DNA from: Paraburkholderia bannensis NBRC 103871
Lineage (GTDB): Bacteria; Pseudomonadota; Gammaproteobacteria; Burkholderiales; Burkholderiaceae
Direction: 5' to 3'
Assembly (NCBI RefSeq): GCF_000685015.1
Contig: NZ_BAYA01000010.1
Coordinates: 62,001-126,000, forward strand
DNA: 64,000 bases
Made by a program: the position numbers and the translations under genes. A model generated the notes under the pieces. That model searched no databases. It saw only the letters and a list, made by a program, of their open reading frames with translations, and was not told the origin of the DNA. Shown one piece after another: positions 8,938 through 17,334 of the stretch; position 1 is the first letter of the stretch; the number at the start of each line of letters is the position of its first letter.

Positions 8938-9110
8938 GAAAGATAAATGGGGTTCGGCGTCGTACTCTCAAGCGTAACCCTTCTCCGGACTTTCGTGGAG
9001 ACGCGGCTACGCTCAGTGGGGACAGAGCCAATCCGCCAATCATAATTCGTGAATGCGATTCAAGGCGAGCGGTAAGACAAACGGTTACGGGTGCGCGGGA
9101 TGAGACGGCG

Positions 9111-9491
9111 CTATTTGATCTCCCGGTTGTGCGTGCTCGCGGCTTCGATTTCCGCCGTATTCCACTTGCCGCGTCGCATCGCTTCGGCCAGCATCCCCAG
9201 CGTAATGGGCACGAGCGGAGCATCACGAAACTTCTTCGAGAATATCCCGGCGACAGCACGAATGACGTCGAGTGACTCTGGGCCGAAGTATCGATCGTAT
9301 GGAAAGCCGTCCGGAGCGTCGATGTTGAACTTCTCTGCCCAGCTATCGATGAATTCAATGGCATCCATGCCGGTCAGGCGTAAATCTTCTTCGATGCGTG
9401 ATTCTGGCTTTAGCTCAAGACGACCGAAAAGCGGACGTCCTAGTTCTTCTCGCGCGAAAGCCTCAAGCGCTTGCCAAATTGGGTCTGCCAT
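9111..9491 (-). CDS. DUF1493 family protein
   Basis: The predicted 126-residue protein starts MADPIWQALEAF and carries the acidic, helical pattern of DUF1493 proteins (IEEDLRLTGMDAIEFIDSWAEKF). This pattern is reminiscent of an acyl-carrier-like fold, but the Asp-Ser-Leu attachment motif is not obvious. An in-frame start 14 codons upstream (9533) is possible but less typical. The gene stands alone between the zinc-ribbon gene and a terminator. Function is unknown. Confidence 0.65.
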   Translation of the reverse strand: MADPIWQALEAFAREELGRPLFGRLELKPESRIEEDLRLTGMDAIEFIDSWAEKFNIDAPDGFPYDRYFGPESLDVIRAVAGIFSKKFRDAPLVPITLGMLAEAMRRGKWNTAEIEAASTHNREIK

Positions 9492-9595
9492 ATCAGAGAA
9501 TGCGGTGTAACGCCTCACGGGCACGCACCGCATTCTACAAGCTCGTGTCGTCAGCCGTTCCTGGTGCCTTTGGCCGCCTTATAGTTCTCGCCGGC

Positions 9596-9631
9596 AAAAA
9601 TCAGAACACCCCTATAAATAGGGGCGTTCTG
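9596..9631 (-). terminator. Strong intrinsic terminator of the phosphodiesterase gene
   Basis: On the minus strand a 14-base stem CAGAACGCCCCTAT / ATAGGGGTGTTCTG with a two-base loop, all paired if one G-U is allowed, is followed by ATTTTTG. It begins 18 bases after the stop of the exported phosphodiesterase gene. Confidence 0.88.
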
Positions 9632-9648
9632 GTCGCTAGCCGCCCTTC

Positions 9649-11325
9649 TTACTCCGAACGATCATCCTCATCATCGCCACCCGAAGCATCGAGCCCCGGC
9701 AGCGTCTGCGTACCTTCACGCTGCACGGCCGCGAGCTTATGCGGGTCGAGGCCGAGCGCCTTCAGGATCGTGGGCGCCACCTGCATATTGGTCACCGGCG
9801 CATTGACGACGCCCTTCTTCAGATGCGGATTCGACACCACCAGCAGCGTATTCGTATCGTCGGTAGCGAGGCCGCCATGCTCGGCCAGCTTTGCCGCGCT
9901 CTTGCTGTAGATCGTGCCCGGCACCGGCTGGACGATGATATCGGGCACGCGGCCGCCAGCAGGATTGCCCCAGATCGCCTTCAACGCGGCGTCGTGATAA
10001 AGCGTCTGCGTATGCGTCGAATTATTGCCCGCCTGGTCCGCGCCCAGGATCGATACCGCCTTCGGCGCATCGCTGTGGTTCTTCAGCCAGATGAGCGACA
10101 CATCGTCGGCCGTTTCCTGCGCGACCGGCACGCCGCCGTTGGTCAGCAGATCGGCGACATCGCTCACGTCAGCCGTTGCATACGCATTCTTCGAGCCGCT
10201 GAGCATGTGCAGCTTCTTCACGTCGATCGGCGACTGGCCATGCTTGGCGCCGACGATCACGAGCGTCGAGCGCAGCAGATGATTCGCCTTGAGCGCGTCG
10301 TACATCTGCCCGAGCGCGCCATCGACATAGTCGAGCGACTGCGTCACCGGCAGCGTCGGCGACGCAGCGGCGTCGAGGTAACCGCCGCGCGTCGAAGACG
10401 ATCCTTCCATCGCCACCGTGACCTTCTGCGCGACGCTCACCGCCTGGAAGTTCATGCCGAAGATCGCGGGCACGCCCACCTGCTTCGCGCCGGTCTGGTC
10501 GAGTCCGTTGATCCAGTTCAGCACGACCTTGACCTTGAAGCCGTCATACGTGCGCGTATACGTCGGGTCGGATGTCCAGTCGTCGCCTGCGGGTGCGCTC
10601 GGGTAGCCGTTGGTTTGCAGCGACGTCGAATTGATTTCGGGTGCGTAGAGTTCGTCCAGGCCCAGCCCCGACGGCCCGTTGAGGATCTCGTAGGCGGGGT
10701 GCTTGTCCGACCACGCCGTGCGCAGGCCGGCCTGGTGAGCGACCTCGAAGACCGTGTTGGTGCCGTTCTGCAAATACAGGTGCGGCCAGATCTTTTCGCA
10801 GCCCGCCGACGTCTTGCGCAGCGGCAGGTTCGCCGGGTTGATGTGTGGATTGCGCGGGTCGTAAGCCGCGCCAGCGGGCGGCGATCCGCCGTCGAGCTTC
10901 GAGAGATCCCAGTCGAGCGCCTCGAAGTTGGTCACTTCGGTGCCGGGCGTGCCGCTGCAATTGCTGCCCGGCGGATAAAGCGTCGCGTCGTAGGTGTCGT
11001 CGTAGAAGACGCCGTGACTTAGCGGCGTGCCGCCGGTGACGAGCGCCAGCATGCCGGGAAACGAATCCGAAGGTTTAGACGTGGAAGCATGCGTGTATTC
11101 GACGCCATGCCGTGCGAGCTTCGCGAAGGTGGATTGCGGGTGCGACCTGACGTAGTTTTCCAGGTCGGCTTCATGCATCCCGTCCACGCTGATCAGCAGG
11201 ACATGCGCATAGCGCGCGTGATGGTCGCCGTCCTGATCCTGTGCCGCTGCGCCCATGCTCGTGAATGCCAGCACGCTCGCACTGAAGATTGCCGTGAGTC
11301 CAAACCACTTTTCTATCTCTTTCAT
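9649..11325 (-). CDS. Exported alkaline phosphatase family protein (type I phosphodiesterase/nucleotide pyrophosphatase)
   Basis: The 558-residue protein begins with a signal peptide (cleavage probably after GAAA, about residue 29). It then has the metal-site segment VLLISVDGM (Asp48) and a nucleophile loop SKPSDSFPG at residues 83-91, followed by VTGG. These are the landmarks of the type I phosphodiesterase branch of the alkaline phosphatase superfamily. A serine rather than the usual threonine may be the nucleophile. Later metal-binding candidates are in IVGAKHGQSPID and KLAEHGGLATDDTN. It should hydrolyse phosphate mono- or diesters in the periplasm; the substrate is unknown. It is a single-gene unit closed by a strong terminator. 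Confidence 0.85.
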   Translation of the reverse strand: MKEIEKWFGLTAIFSASVLAFTSMGAAAQDQDGDHHARYAHVLLISVDGMHEADLENYVRSHPQSTFAKLARHGVEYTHASTSKPSDSFPGMLALVTGGTPLSHGVFYDDTYDATLYPPGSNCSGTPGTEVTNFEALDWDLSKLDGGSPPAGAAYDPRNPHINPANLPLRKTSAGCEKIWPHLYLQNGTNTVFEVAHQAGLRTAWSDKHPAYEILNGPSGLGLDELYAPEINSTSLQTNGYPSAPAGDDWTSDPTYTRTYDGFKVKVVLNWINGLDQTGAKQVGVPAIFGMNFQAVSVAQKVTVAMEGSSSTRGGYLDAAASPTLPVTQSLDYVDGALGQMYDALKANHLLRSTLVIVGAKHGQSPIDVKKLHMLSGSKNAYATADVSDVADLLTNGGVPVAQETADDVSLIWLKNHSDAPKAVSILGADQAGNNSTHTQTLYHDAALKAIWGNPAGGRVPDIIVQPVPGTIYSKSAAKLAEHGGLATDDTNTLLVVSNPHLKKGVVNAPVTNMQVAPTILKALGLDPHKLAAVQREGTQTLPGLDASGGDDEDDRSE

Positions 11326-11582
11326 TCTTCACCTCTTGATATGAATTATGAATTGGGCGCAAAAGCGCCCTGAGATAGATAAGTCGGCAATAAGAAATTC
11401 CCGTGAAGGGTTACTTTCGTTTCTCTTCCTGATGTGCGCGCGAGGCCTGATAGACAGGCGTTCCAGCCGATGTAACAGTTTGTATCGATTCAGGGATGAC
11501 GGTTATAAAACGTGTTTAAACCTTGAATTCAAATAACAATGCCTATCATTTAAAAAGTCGATTTAAATACGTCACAAAACAC
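11326..11582. other. AT-rich intergenic region
   Basis: The gap between the EamA transporter stop and the phosphodiesterase start is AT-rich and holds no supported gene. It presumably carries the phosphodiesterase promoter, reading on the minus strand. Confidence 0.5.
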
Positions 11583-12497
11583 TTAGTGTTCCGGCTTGTG
11601 CTGTTCGCCGGCAATCGGCATGACGGACTTGTTCTGCGTGCGGCGCGCAAGCGCGAGTGCAATGCCGCCCAGAATCGCAACGGACGCCGCCACGATCCGC
11701 ATCGAAATGTCCTCCGACAAAAACAACGCCCCGCCAAATGCGGCAACAGGCGGCACCGACAGTTGCACTGTCGCGGCGCGCATCGCGGACAGCCCCTTGA
11801 GCGCCGCATACCAGATCACATAGCCGATGCCCGACGTCACCGCGCCCGATGCAACCGCCAGCGCAATGCCGCCAGGCGCGGCGTGAAAACGGCCATGCAG
11901 CAGCAGGCTCTGGAGAAGGCTCAGTAGCAGCGCCATCGGCGCGGCGCGCAGGAAGTTGGCCGCCGTCGCCGCCAGCGGATTCGCGACGCCGCGTCCACGC
12001 AACGAGTACACGCCCCACGCAATACCCGCTGCGCTCATCAGTGCGGCGCCCAATGGCGTCGGCGCGGTGACGCCGGGAGAAACCAGGTAGAGCAGCCCCG
12101 CGAGTGCGAGCGCCAGGCCAAGCCATGCAAGCGGCGCGAACTGCTCGCCCGCGCGCAGGCCCGCCGCGAACATCGTCAACTGAACCGCGCCGAACAGGAT
12201 CAGCGCGCCGGTGGCCGCGCTCACGCTCAGATACGCGAACGAGAAAAACGCGACATAGGCAAAGAGCATCGTCGCCGCGAGCCAGTCGGCTTTTGCGTGC
12301 TGCGCGCGACGGGTGCCCACGCGTGCAAGCACGCCCAGCATCACCGCGCCTGAGACGAGACGGATGCTGGCAAAGCTCGCCGCATCGATGCTGGCGTGCT
12401 GCAAGGCCAGGCGGCACAGCAGCGAGTTGGATGCGAACGCCACCATCGCGGCGCTGGTCAGCAGGGCGGTGCGTGTGGCGGGCTGAACGTGTTCCAT
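11583..12497 (-). CDS. EamA/DMT superfamily transporter
   Basis: The 304-residue protein is a chain of about ten hydrophobic segments in two EamA-type halves, ending in a short basic tail, the usual plan of drug/metabolite exporters. ATG 12497 (MEHVQPATR) is preferred to a TTG seven codons upstream. The substrate cannot be predicted. It follows the DUF2182 gene by only 25 bases and may be co-transcribed with the DUF1326-DUF2182 pair. Confidence 0.85.
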   Translation of the reverse strand: MEHVQPATRTALLTSAAMVAFASNSLLCRLALQHASIDAASFASIRLVSGAVMLGVLARVGTRRAQHAKADWLAATMLFAYVAFFSFAYLSVSAATGALILFGAVQLTMFAAGLRAGEQFAPLAWLGLALALAGLLYLVSPGVTAPTPLGAALMSAAGIAWGVYSLRGRGVANPLAATAANFLRAAPMALLLSLLQSLLLHGRFHAAPGGIALAVASGAVTSGIGYVIWYAALKGLSAMRAATVQLSVPPVAAFGGALFLSEDISMRIVAASVAILGGIALALARRTQNKSVMPIAGEQHKPEH

Positions 12498-12522
12498 ATA
12501 CGTGCAATGGTCGGCCAACTAC

Positions 12523-13314
12523 TTAGGAATGCGTGACAACAAGCAGCGCCGACCAGGCCAGCAATGCGCCGCCAAGCGGCGCACTCAGCCGCTGGCCCCA
12601 CGAGATGTTTTTCTCGACCGCCATCACGCAGGCGAGCACCAGCATCCAGCCCAGGCTCCCCGCGCCGACCATGAACATCAGCAGCATCAGCGCCCAGCAG
12701 CAGCCGACGCAAAAGAGCCCATGACGCAGGCCCAGAACGAACGCTTCGCGAGACGGCGCGCGCCCGCGCCAATGGCCAATCACGAAACTCAGCGGCGTGC
12801 GGCATTGCTCCAGGCATCGATGCTTGAGCTTGCTGAACTGGAACGCGCCCGCCCCCGCCAGCGTGACTGCGCCGATCAACCAGCCGTAGCCGATCATCAT
12901 TGGCACTCGCGCGACGCCGTCCAGCAGCAGCGTATGCAATCCATGCGCGAGCAGGCCAAACGCGCTCCACACCGCCACGTAGCCAAGGAAAAGCAGCCAT
13001 AGCACGCGCATCCTGTCGGGCCGCCCCGCGACAATGCGCTCGACCACGCTGAACAGCGACAGCGTGGTCGGCAGCATCATCGCCATGATCATGAGCGTCC
13101 ACGACAGCGCGTACAGCACGGCCTGCAAGACCGCCGAGCCGCCGGGAATCGCGCGGCACAGCCCCGCACCGGGCCCAGCCGAAAGCGCATCGCCGTGATC
13201 CAGATAGCGCCCGTAGGGACTGCGCGCCCAGAGCCACAACGTCATCCACGCGAGCAGCACCAGCGCGCCGAGCACGGGCACGAAGATGCGTCGATGACGC
13301 GCGGCGCCGGACAT
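12523..13314 (-). CDS. DUF2182 membrane protein
   Basis: The 263-residue integral membrane protein has about six or seven hydrophobic helices and the MIMAMMLPTTLSLF and GLFCVGCCWALMLLMF segments typical of DUF2182. Methionine and cysteine clusters in the membrane suggest metal handling, and the family has been described as a predicted metal-binding membrane protein. It lies 21 bases after the DUF1326 gene. These two families are often neighbours, so the products probably act together. Confidence 0.82.
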   Translation of the reverse strand: MSGAARHRRIFVPVLGALVLLAWMTLWLWARSPYGRYLDHGDALSAGPGAGLCRAIPGGSAVLQAVLYALSWTLMIMAMMLPTTLSLFSVVERIVAGRPDRMRVLWLLFLGYVAVWSAFGLLAHGLHTLLLDGVARVPMMIGYGWLIGAVTLAGAGAFQFSKLKHRCLEQCRTPLSFVIGHWRGRAPSREAFVLGLRHGLFCVGCCWALMLLMFMVGAGSLGWMLVLACVMAVEKNISWGQRLSAPLGGALLAWSALLVVTHS

Positions 13315-13335
13315 GTCCGACTCGGGCGCGGCAGG

Positions 13336-13938
13336 TCAGGCGTCGAAGCGGAACGTGCTTTGCAGTGCGTTGTGATCCTTCAGGCTCACATCGATACCCA
13401 GCGCCTTGTTCATCGCGCGATACAACGGCGCCTTGCCGACGAATACCGGCGCACCCGGCACCGTGGAAAACACCGTATCGGTCAAGGTCGTGGTCGCACC
13501 ACTGGGCCCCGTGTAGGGCACCAGGTCGGCGTGATAATCCTGGCCAATCTTGAGCGTGCCCTTGCCGCCATCGACATCGAATTGAATCGGCGCGCGCTCG
13601 ACCGACACGACCGTGCCGATCAACTTCGCGAGATCGGCGACCGGGCCGCCCGCCTGCCCCGTGTACACCTTGAGTAGCGCCGCTTCCTGTTCGTCGGTGG
13701 CGTTCTCGTTGAGGTAGATCGCCACCGACCAGTCACCCGCCAGCACGTTGCCGGGAATATTGCACACCGCGGCGATCGTGCAGCCCGCGACGTCGACGCC
13801 GTCGATCGCCCCCTGGTCGAAGTGCCACGAGACAATCGACTGGCAGGTGCCGAAATCGGGGTCTTCGCCGATCCAGCAAGGACACAGCACGCGGCAGTTG
13901 CAAACCTCCAGCAGACGGCCTTCAAGGTGATAGCTCAT
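13336..13938 (-). CDS. DUF1326 domain protein
   Basis: The 200-residue protein opens with MSYHLEGRLLEVCNCRVLCPCWIG, the cysteine-rich N-terminus that defines DUF1326. The second of two adjacent ATG codons (13938) is chosen, because GGAGG lies five bases before it; the first would leave only two bases. A long upstream extension to 14271 is rejected as low-quality sequence. No signal peptide is seen, so it is probably cytosolic. It is the first gene of a unit with DUF2182 and possibly the EamA exporter. Function is unknown; metal or thiol chemistry is a guess from the cysteines. Confidence 0.85.
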   Translation of the reverse strand: MSYHLEGRLLEVCNCRVLCPCWIGEDPDFGTCQSIVSWHFDQGAIDGVDVAGCTIAAVCNIPGNVLAGDWSVAIYLNENATDEQEAALLKVYTGQAGGPVADLAKLIGTVVSVERAPIQFDVDGGKGTLKIGQDYHADLVPYTGPSGATTTLTDTVFSTVPGAPVFVGKAPLYRAMNKALGIDVSLKDHNALQSTFRFDA

Positions 13939-14387
13939 CATTGCCTCCGTTAGGAACGGTCGATCAGGGGCGGCCACCGCGGCCAGTCGGCACGCGGTAA
14001 CTCGGGGTGGCACCTGGTAGCGATTAAATGGCGAGAAGAAGAAGGAAAGCGGCGTGCGCGGAACTGACCGGACGAATCCATGCGGCTCGCTGGATGCGAA
14101 ACGTGCATCGGGAGCGTATCGACTTGTATTGTAGAAAGCCCCAAAGGGTATGCAAGGCGCATTGCGTGTGCCCGGACTGGGCGCGGCATTCATGCGTTTT
14201 TCCAATTGAGTCAACGCTAAAGAATCGGCCCGCGCACTTCCGGACACGCTGGATCCCCTCTCACAATCCATAGTGGTATTCCATATACCAAAACCGCCTG
14301 TTCACGCCAATAATTTTGGTATACCGTATTATTCTGACAATCTCCCTGCGCTGACGCGCCCGGCATTTCCACGATTTCGACGTGACC
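13939..14387. other. Divergent intergenic region between DUF1326 gene and chemoreceptor
   Basis: No gene is supported in these 449 bases. Two GGTAT/ATACC palindromes lie in the half nearer the chemoreceptor and are listed separately; a TATTAT at 14326-14331 could be a -10 element for it. Confidence 0.55.
14274..14325. promoter_or_regulatory. Two GGTAT/ATACC palindromes upstream of the chemoreceptor
   Basis: Site one is TGGTAT-TCCAT-ATACCA at 14274-14290, a perfect inverted repeat. Site two is GGTATACC at 14318-14325 inside TTTGGTATACCG. The shared half-site GGTAT suggests one dimeric regulator, for example of the GntR class, binding twice. Site two abuts the putative -10 region, so repression is the simpler reading. 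Confidence 0.5.
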
Positions 14388-15938
14388 ATGAAGATGCAGA
14401 ACCTTTCGATCGGTAAGAAATTAGCCACGGCGTTCAGCGTCGTCATTGCGGTTTTTCTCGTGAGTTCAGCGGTGTGCGGGTACGGCCTGAACGCCATCGA
14501 CCAGAAGCAGCAGCAAAACGCCGTGTCCGTGCAGGCGCAACTGCTCGTCAAGGACGCGAGCGCCGATTACCTCAACATCATCTGGTCGGTGCTGGCCTAC
14601 AACCTGGACGGCCAGCCCGGCCACCTGAAATGGAAGGTCGATCACATCGACGACTTCCGCAAGCGCATGGCGGCCATCAAGGCGCTCGACGCGAGCGACA
14701 CCGCCCGCAACCAGCTTGTCGACAGCGCCGTCGCGCAGTACGACACGTGGGAAGCCAAAGTCGTCGATCCGCTGCTGTCGATGCGCACGCACGTCAACGA
14801 GGGCAGCGCCACGCTCGCGCAGCTGAGCGACCTGACGGAGGGCTTTGGCAGCTTTCTGGGCACCGGCGACATGATTTCCGCCGTCGATGCGCTCGACAAG
14901 GCCGAGCGCGCGCGCATCGAGACGCGTACCGCCGAACTCGCATCGCTGCGCCATACGATCTATGTGAGCGTCGCGTTCGCGGCAGCGCTGGCCGTGCTGT
15001 GCGCGGCGCTCGCGGGCCGCTGGCTCGTAGGTGCGATCCGCGACCCGCTCGCGCGCGCCGTCGAGACCGCGCAGGCCATCGCCGCCGGGCGGCTGGACAG
15101 CCGCATCGAGCGCGACCGCACCGATGAAACCGGGCGCCTGCTCGCCGCCATGGACGCGATGCAGATGTCGTTGCAAACGATCGTCGGGTCGGTGACGACG
15201 GGCGTGGAGGCAGTCAAGGTCGGCGCGGCCCAGATCGCGGCAGGCAATACCGATCTTTCGTCGCGCACCGAACAGCAGGCCGCCGCGCTCGAAGAGACTT
15301 CGGCGACCACGCACGAGCTCACCGAGGCTGTCCGCCAGAACGCCGATAACGCGCGCCACGCCTGCGAGGTGATCGTGCGCGCGATGGACGCCGTGAATGC
15401 GGGCAACACGATGTCGGCGCAAATGATCGAAACGATGAACGAAGCGTCGGGCAGCGCGGAAAAGATCGCGTCCATCACGGCGATCATCGAAGGCATTGCG
15501 TTCCAGACCAATATTCTCGCGCTCAACGCTGCGGTCGAGGCAGCGCGCGCGGGCACCGAAGGGCGCGGCTTTGCCGTGGTCGCGTCGGAAGTGCGCTCGC
15601 TTGCGCAACGCTCCTCGACGGCGGCGAAAGAGATCAAGGAACTGATCGAGCATTCGACGGCGTCGATCACGGGCGGCGTGACGCGCGCGCACGATGTGGG
15701 CGCGACGATGGTGTCCCTGCGCGCCGATATTGCCACGGCGAAACAGGTGTTCGAGACCATCGCGCACGCGTCCGGCGAACAAAGCCGCGGCCTCGAACAG
15801 GTCAACCAGGCGATCTCGCAGATGGATCAGGTCACGCAGCAGAATGCGGCGCTCGTGGAAGAGGCCGCCGCGGCCGCCCATGCGCTAGACGAACAGGCGA
15901 TGCGTCTGCAAGGTGCGGTCGCGGTGTTTTCGGCCTGA
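14388..15938 (+). CDS. Methyl-accepting chemotaxis protein
   Basis: The 516-residue chemoreceptor has a first membrane helix near residues 10-32, a helical periplasmic ligand domain, a second membrane helix at about 189-211, HAMP and the cytoplasmic four-helix signalling rod. The conserved hairpin (GIAFQTNILALNAAVEAARAG, with the tail of the motif continuing to about residue 420) binds CheA/CheW. There is no C-terminal NWETF-like pentapeptide, so adaptation enzymes must be recruited in another way. The start ATG 14388 is chosen; a GTG two codons upstream is an alternative. No chemotaxis genes are nearby, so it is an orphan receptor. Confidence 0.93.
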   Translation: MKMQNLSIGKKLATAFSVVIAVFLVSSAVCGYGLNAIDQKQQQNAVSVQAQLLVKDASADYLNIIWSVLAYNLDGQPGHLKWKVDHIDDFRKRMAAIKALDASDTARNQLVDSAVAQYDTWEAKVVDPLLSMRTHVNEGSATLAQLSDLTEGFGSFLGTGDMISAVDALDKAERARIETRTAELASLRHTIYVSVAFAAALAVLCAALAGRWLVGAIRDPLARAVETAQAIAAGRLDSRIERDRTDETGRLLAAMDAMQMSLQTIVGSVTTGVEAVKVGAAQIAAGNTDLSSRTEQQAAALEETSATTHELTEAVRQNADNARHACEVIVRAMDAVNAGNTMSAQMIETMNEASGSAEKIASITAIIEGIAFQTNILALNAAVEAARAGTEGRGFAVVASEVRSLAQRSSTAAKEIKELIEHSTASITGGVTRAHDVGATMVSLRADIATAKQVFETIAHASGEQSRGLEQVNQAISQMDQVTQQNAALVEEAAAAAHALDEQAMRLQGAVAVFSA

Positions 15939-15965
15939 GGCGCTGTCAGGCTTTATCAGCCTTTA

Positions 15966-17327
15966 TCAGACCTTTTCCAGCGCCTGTCTGCCCGCTTCCA
16001 GATAGGCGCTCATTTCCGCTTGCGGCACCATGCCGCCGCCCGTCGCCCAGATGACGTGCGTGGCGTTACGCATCGCTTGATCGTCAAGCTGCATGCGCGC
16101 GCGATAGCCCTGCTGCTCTTTCACCACGCGCGCGAAGCCCGGCGCACCGGCCAGCGCTGACGGCTCAAGGCGGATGTCCTGGGTCTGCGCCATCAGCGCG
16201 AGCAGCGCGTATAGTTCGGCATCCTCAACGGTGTAATAGCCGTCGATCATGCGCTGCATCGCACGACCGACGAAGCCGGACGGACGCCCCACTGCAAGGC
16301 CGTCGGCCGCCGTCACGTTGTCGATGCCGAAATCCTGCACCGCGAGCTTTTCGTGCAGCCCCGTCAGCACGCCCATCAGCATGCACGGCGAGTGCGTCGG
16401 CTCCGCGAAAATGCAATGCACCGCGTCGCCGAAGGCAAGCTTCAAGCCGAACGCCACGCCGCCCGGGCCGCCGCCCACGCCGCACGGCAGGTACACGAAC
16501 AACGGATGCTGCGCGTCCACGCGCACGTTCGCGGCGTCGAGCTGGCGCTTCAGGCGCTCGCCCGCCACCGCATAGCCAAGGAACAGCGTCGTCGAATTTT
16601 CGTCGTCGACGAAATGGCACATCGGATCGCTTTCGGCAAGACGTCGGCCGCTTTCGATCGCTTCGCCATAATCGCCCGCGTATTCCACCACCGTCACGCC
16701 GTGCGCGCGCAGGCGGTCTTTCTTCCATTGGCGCGCATCGGCGGACATATGCACGGTCGTCGTGAAGCCCAGCGTCGCGCTCGCAATGCCGATCGACATG
16801 CCCAGATTGCCCGTCGATCCCACCGCGATGCTGTGCTCGCGAAAGAGCGCACGGCAGGCGTCGGTAGCCAGCACACGATAATCGTCGCCGTCTTTGAGCA
16901 AGCCGTGACGCAACGCCAGTTGCTCGGCGTGAAAGAGCACTTCATAAATGCCGCCGCGCGCCTTGATTGAACCGGAAATCGGCAGGTGACTGTCCTGCTT
17001 CAACAACAAACGCTGCGGCGTCTGCACGTCATACCGCTCGCTCACCGCCTGCGCGAAGGCGGGCACCTCAGTCAGCGGCGATTCGATCATGCCGCCCGCT
17101 TCGCGCACGTCGGCAAACGCCTGCGCGAGCAGCGGCGCGAAGCGTTGCAGGCGCGCGCTGGCATCGGCGATATGCGAGGCGTCCAGCGGAATGTCGTGGC
17201 GCGCTTGCGCCAGCGGCGCGACGGCCGGGTTGAACCATTCGACCGGTTCGAGCGCCATGAGAGGACGCATCAGCGGATAGTCGCGAAGCCACGATTCAAG
17301 CGGCGTGCCGTAAATAGATTCGATCAT
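15966..17327 (-). CDS. dsdA: D-serine ammonia-lyase (D-serine dehydratase)
   Basis: The 453-residue PLP enzyme matches DsdA in length (E. coli about 442) and sequence. The Schiff-base lysine is K122 in SGSIKARGG, and a glycine-rich phosphate loop is seen in the PCGVGGGPGG segment. It converts D-serine to pyruvate and ammonia in the cytosol. It starts only seven bases after the amidase stop with no good ribosome site, which suggests translational coupling. The upstream genes in the unit (MFS transporter, LysR, amidase) suggest uptake and release of a D-serine-containing or amide substrate rather than the usual dsdX-dsdC arrangement. Confidence 0.93.
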   Translation of the reverse strand: MIESIYGTPLESWLRDYPLMRPLMALEPVEWFNPAVAPLAQARHDIPLDASHIADASARLQRFAPLLAQAFADVREAGGMIESPLTEVPAFAQAVSERYDVQTPQRLLLKQDSHLPISGSIKARGGIYEVLFHAEQLALRHGLLKDGDDYRVLATDACRALFREHSIAVGSTGNLGMSIGIASATLGFTTTVHMSADARQWKKDRLRAHGVTVVEYAGDYGEAIESGRRLAESDPMCHFVDDENSTTLFLGYAVAGERLKRQLDAANVRVDAQHPLFVYLPCGVGGGPGGVAFGLKLAFGDAVHCIFAEPTHSPCMLMGVLTGLHEKLAVQDFGIDNVTAADGLAVGRPSGFVGRAMQRMIDGYYTVEDAELYALLALMAQTQDIRLEPSALAGAPGFARVVKEQQGYRARMQLDDQAMRNATHVIWATGGGMVPQAEMSAYLEAGRQALEKV

Positions 17328-17334
17328 GTTTCAG

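Noticed and set aside
15944..15975. CTTTATCAG direct repeats between the chemoreceptor and dsdA stops
   Set aside because: Only two short copies with no stem or U-run; not convincing as a terminator.
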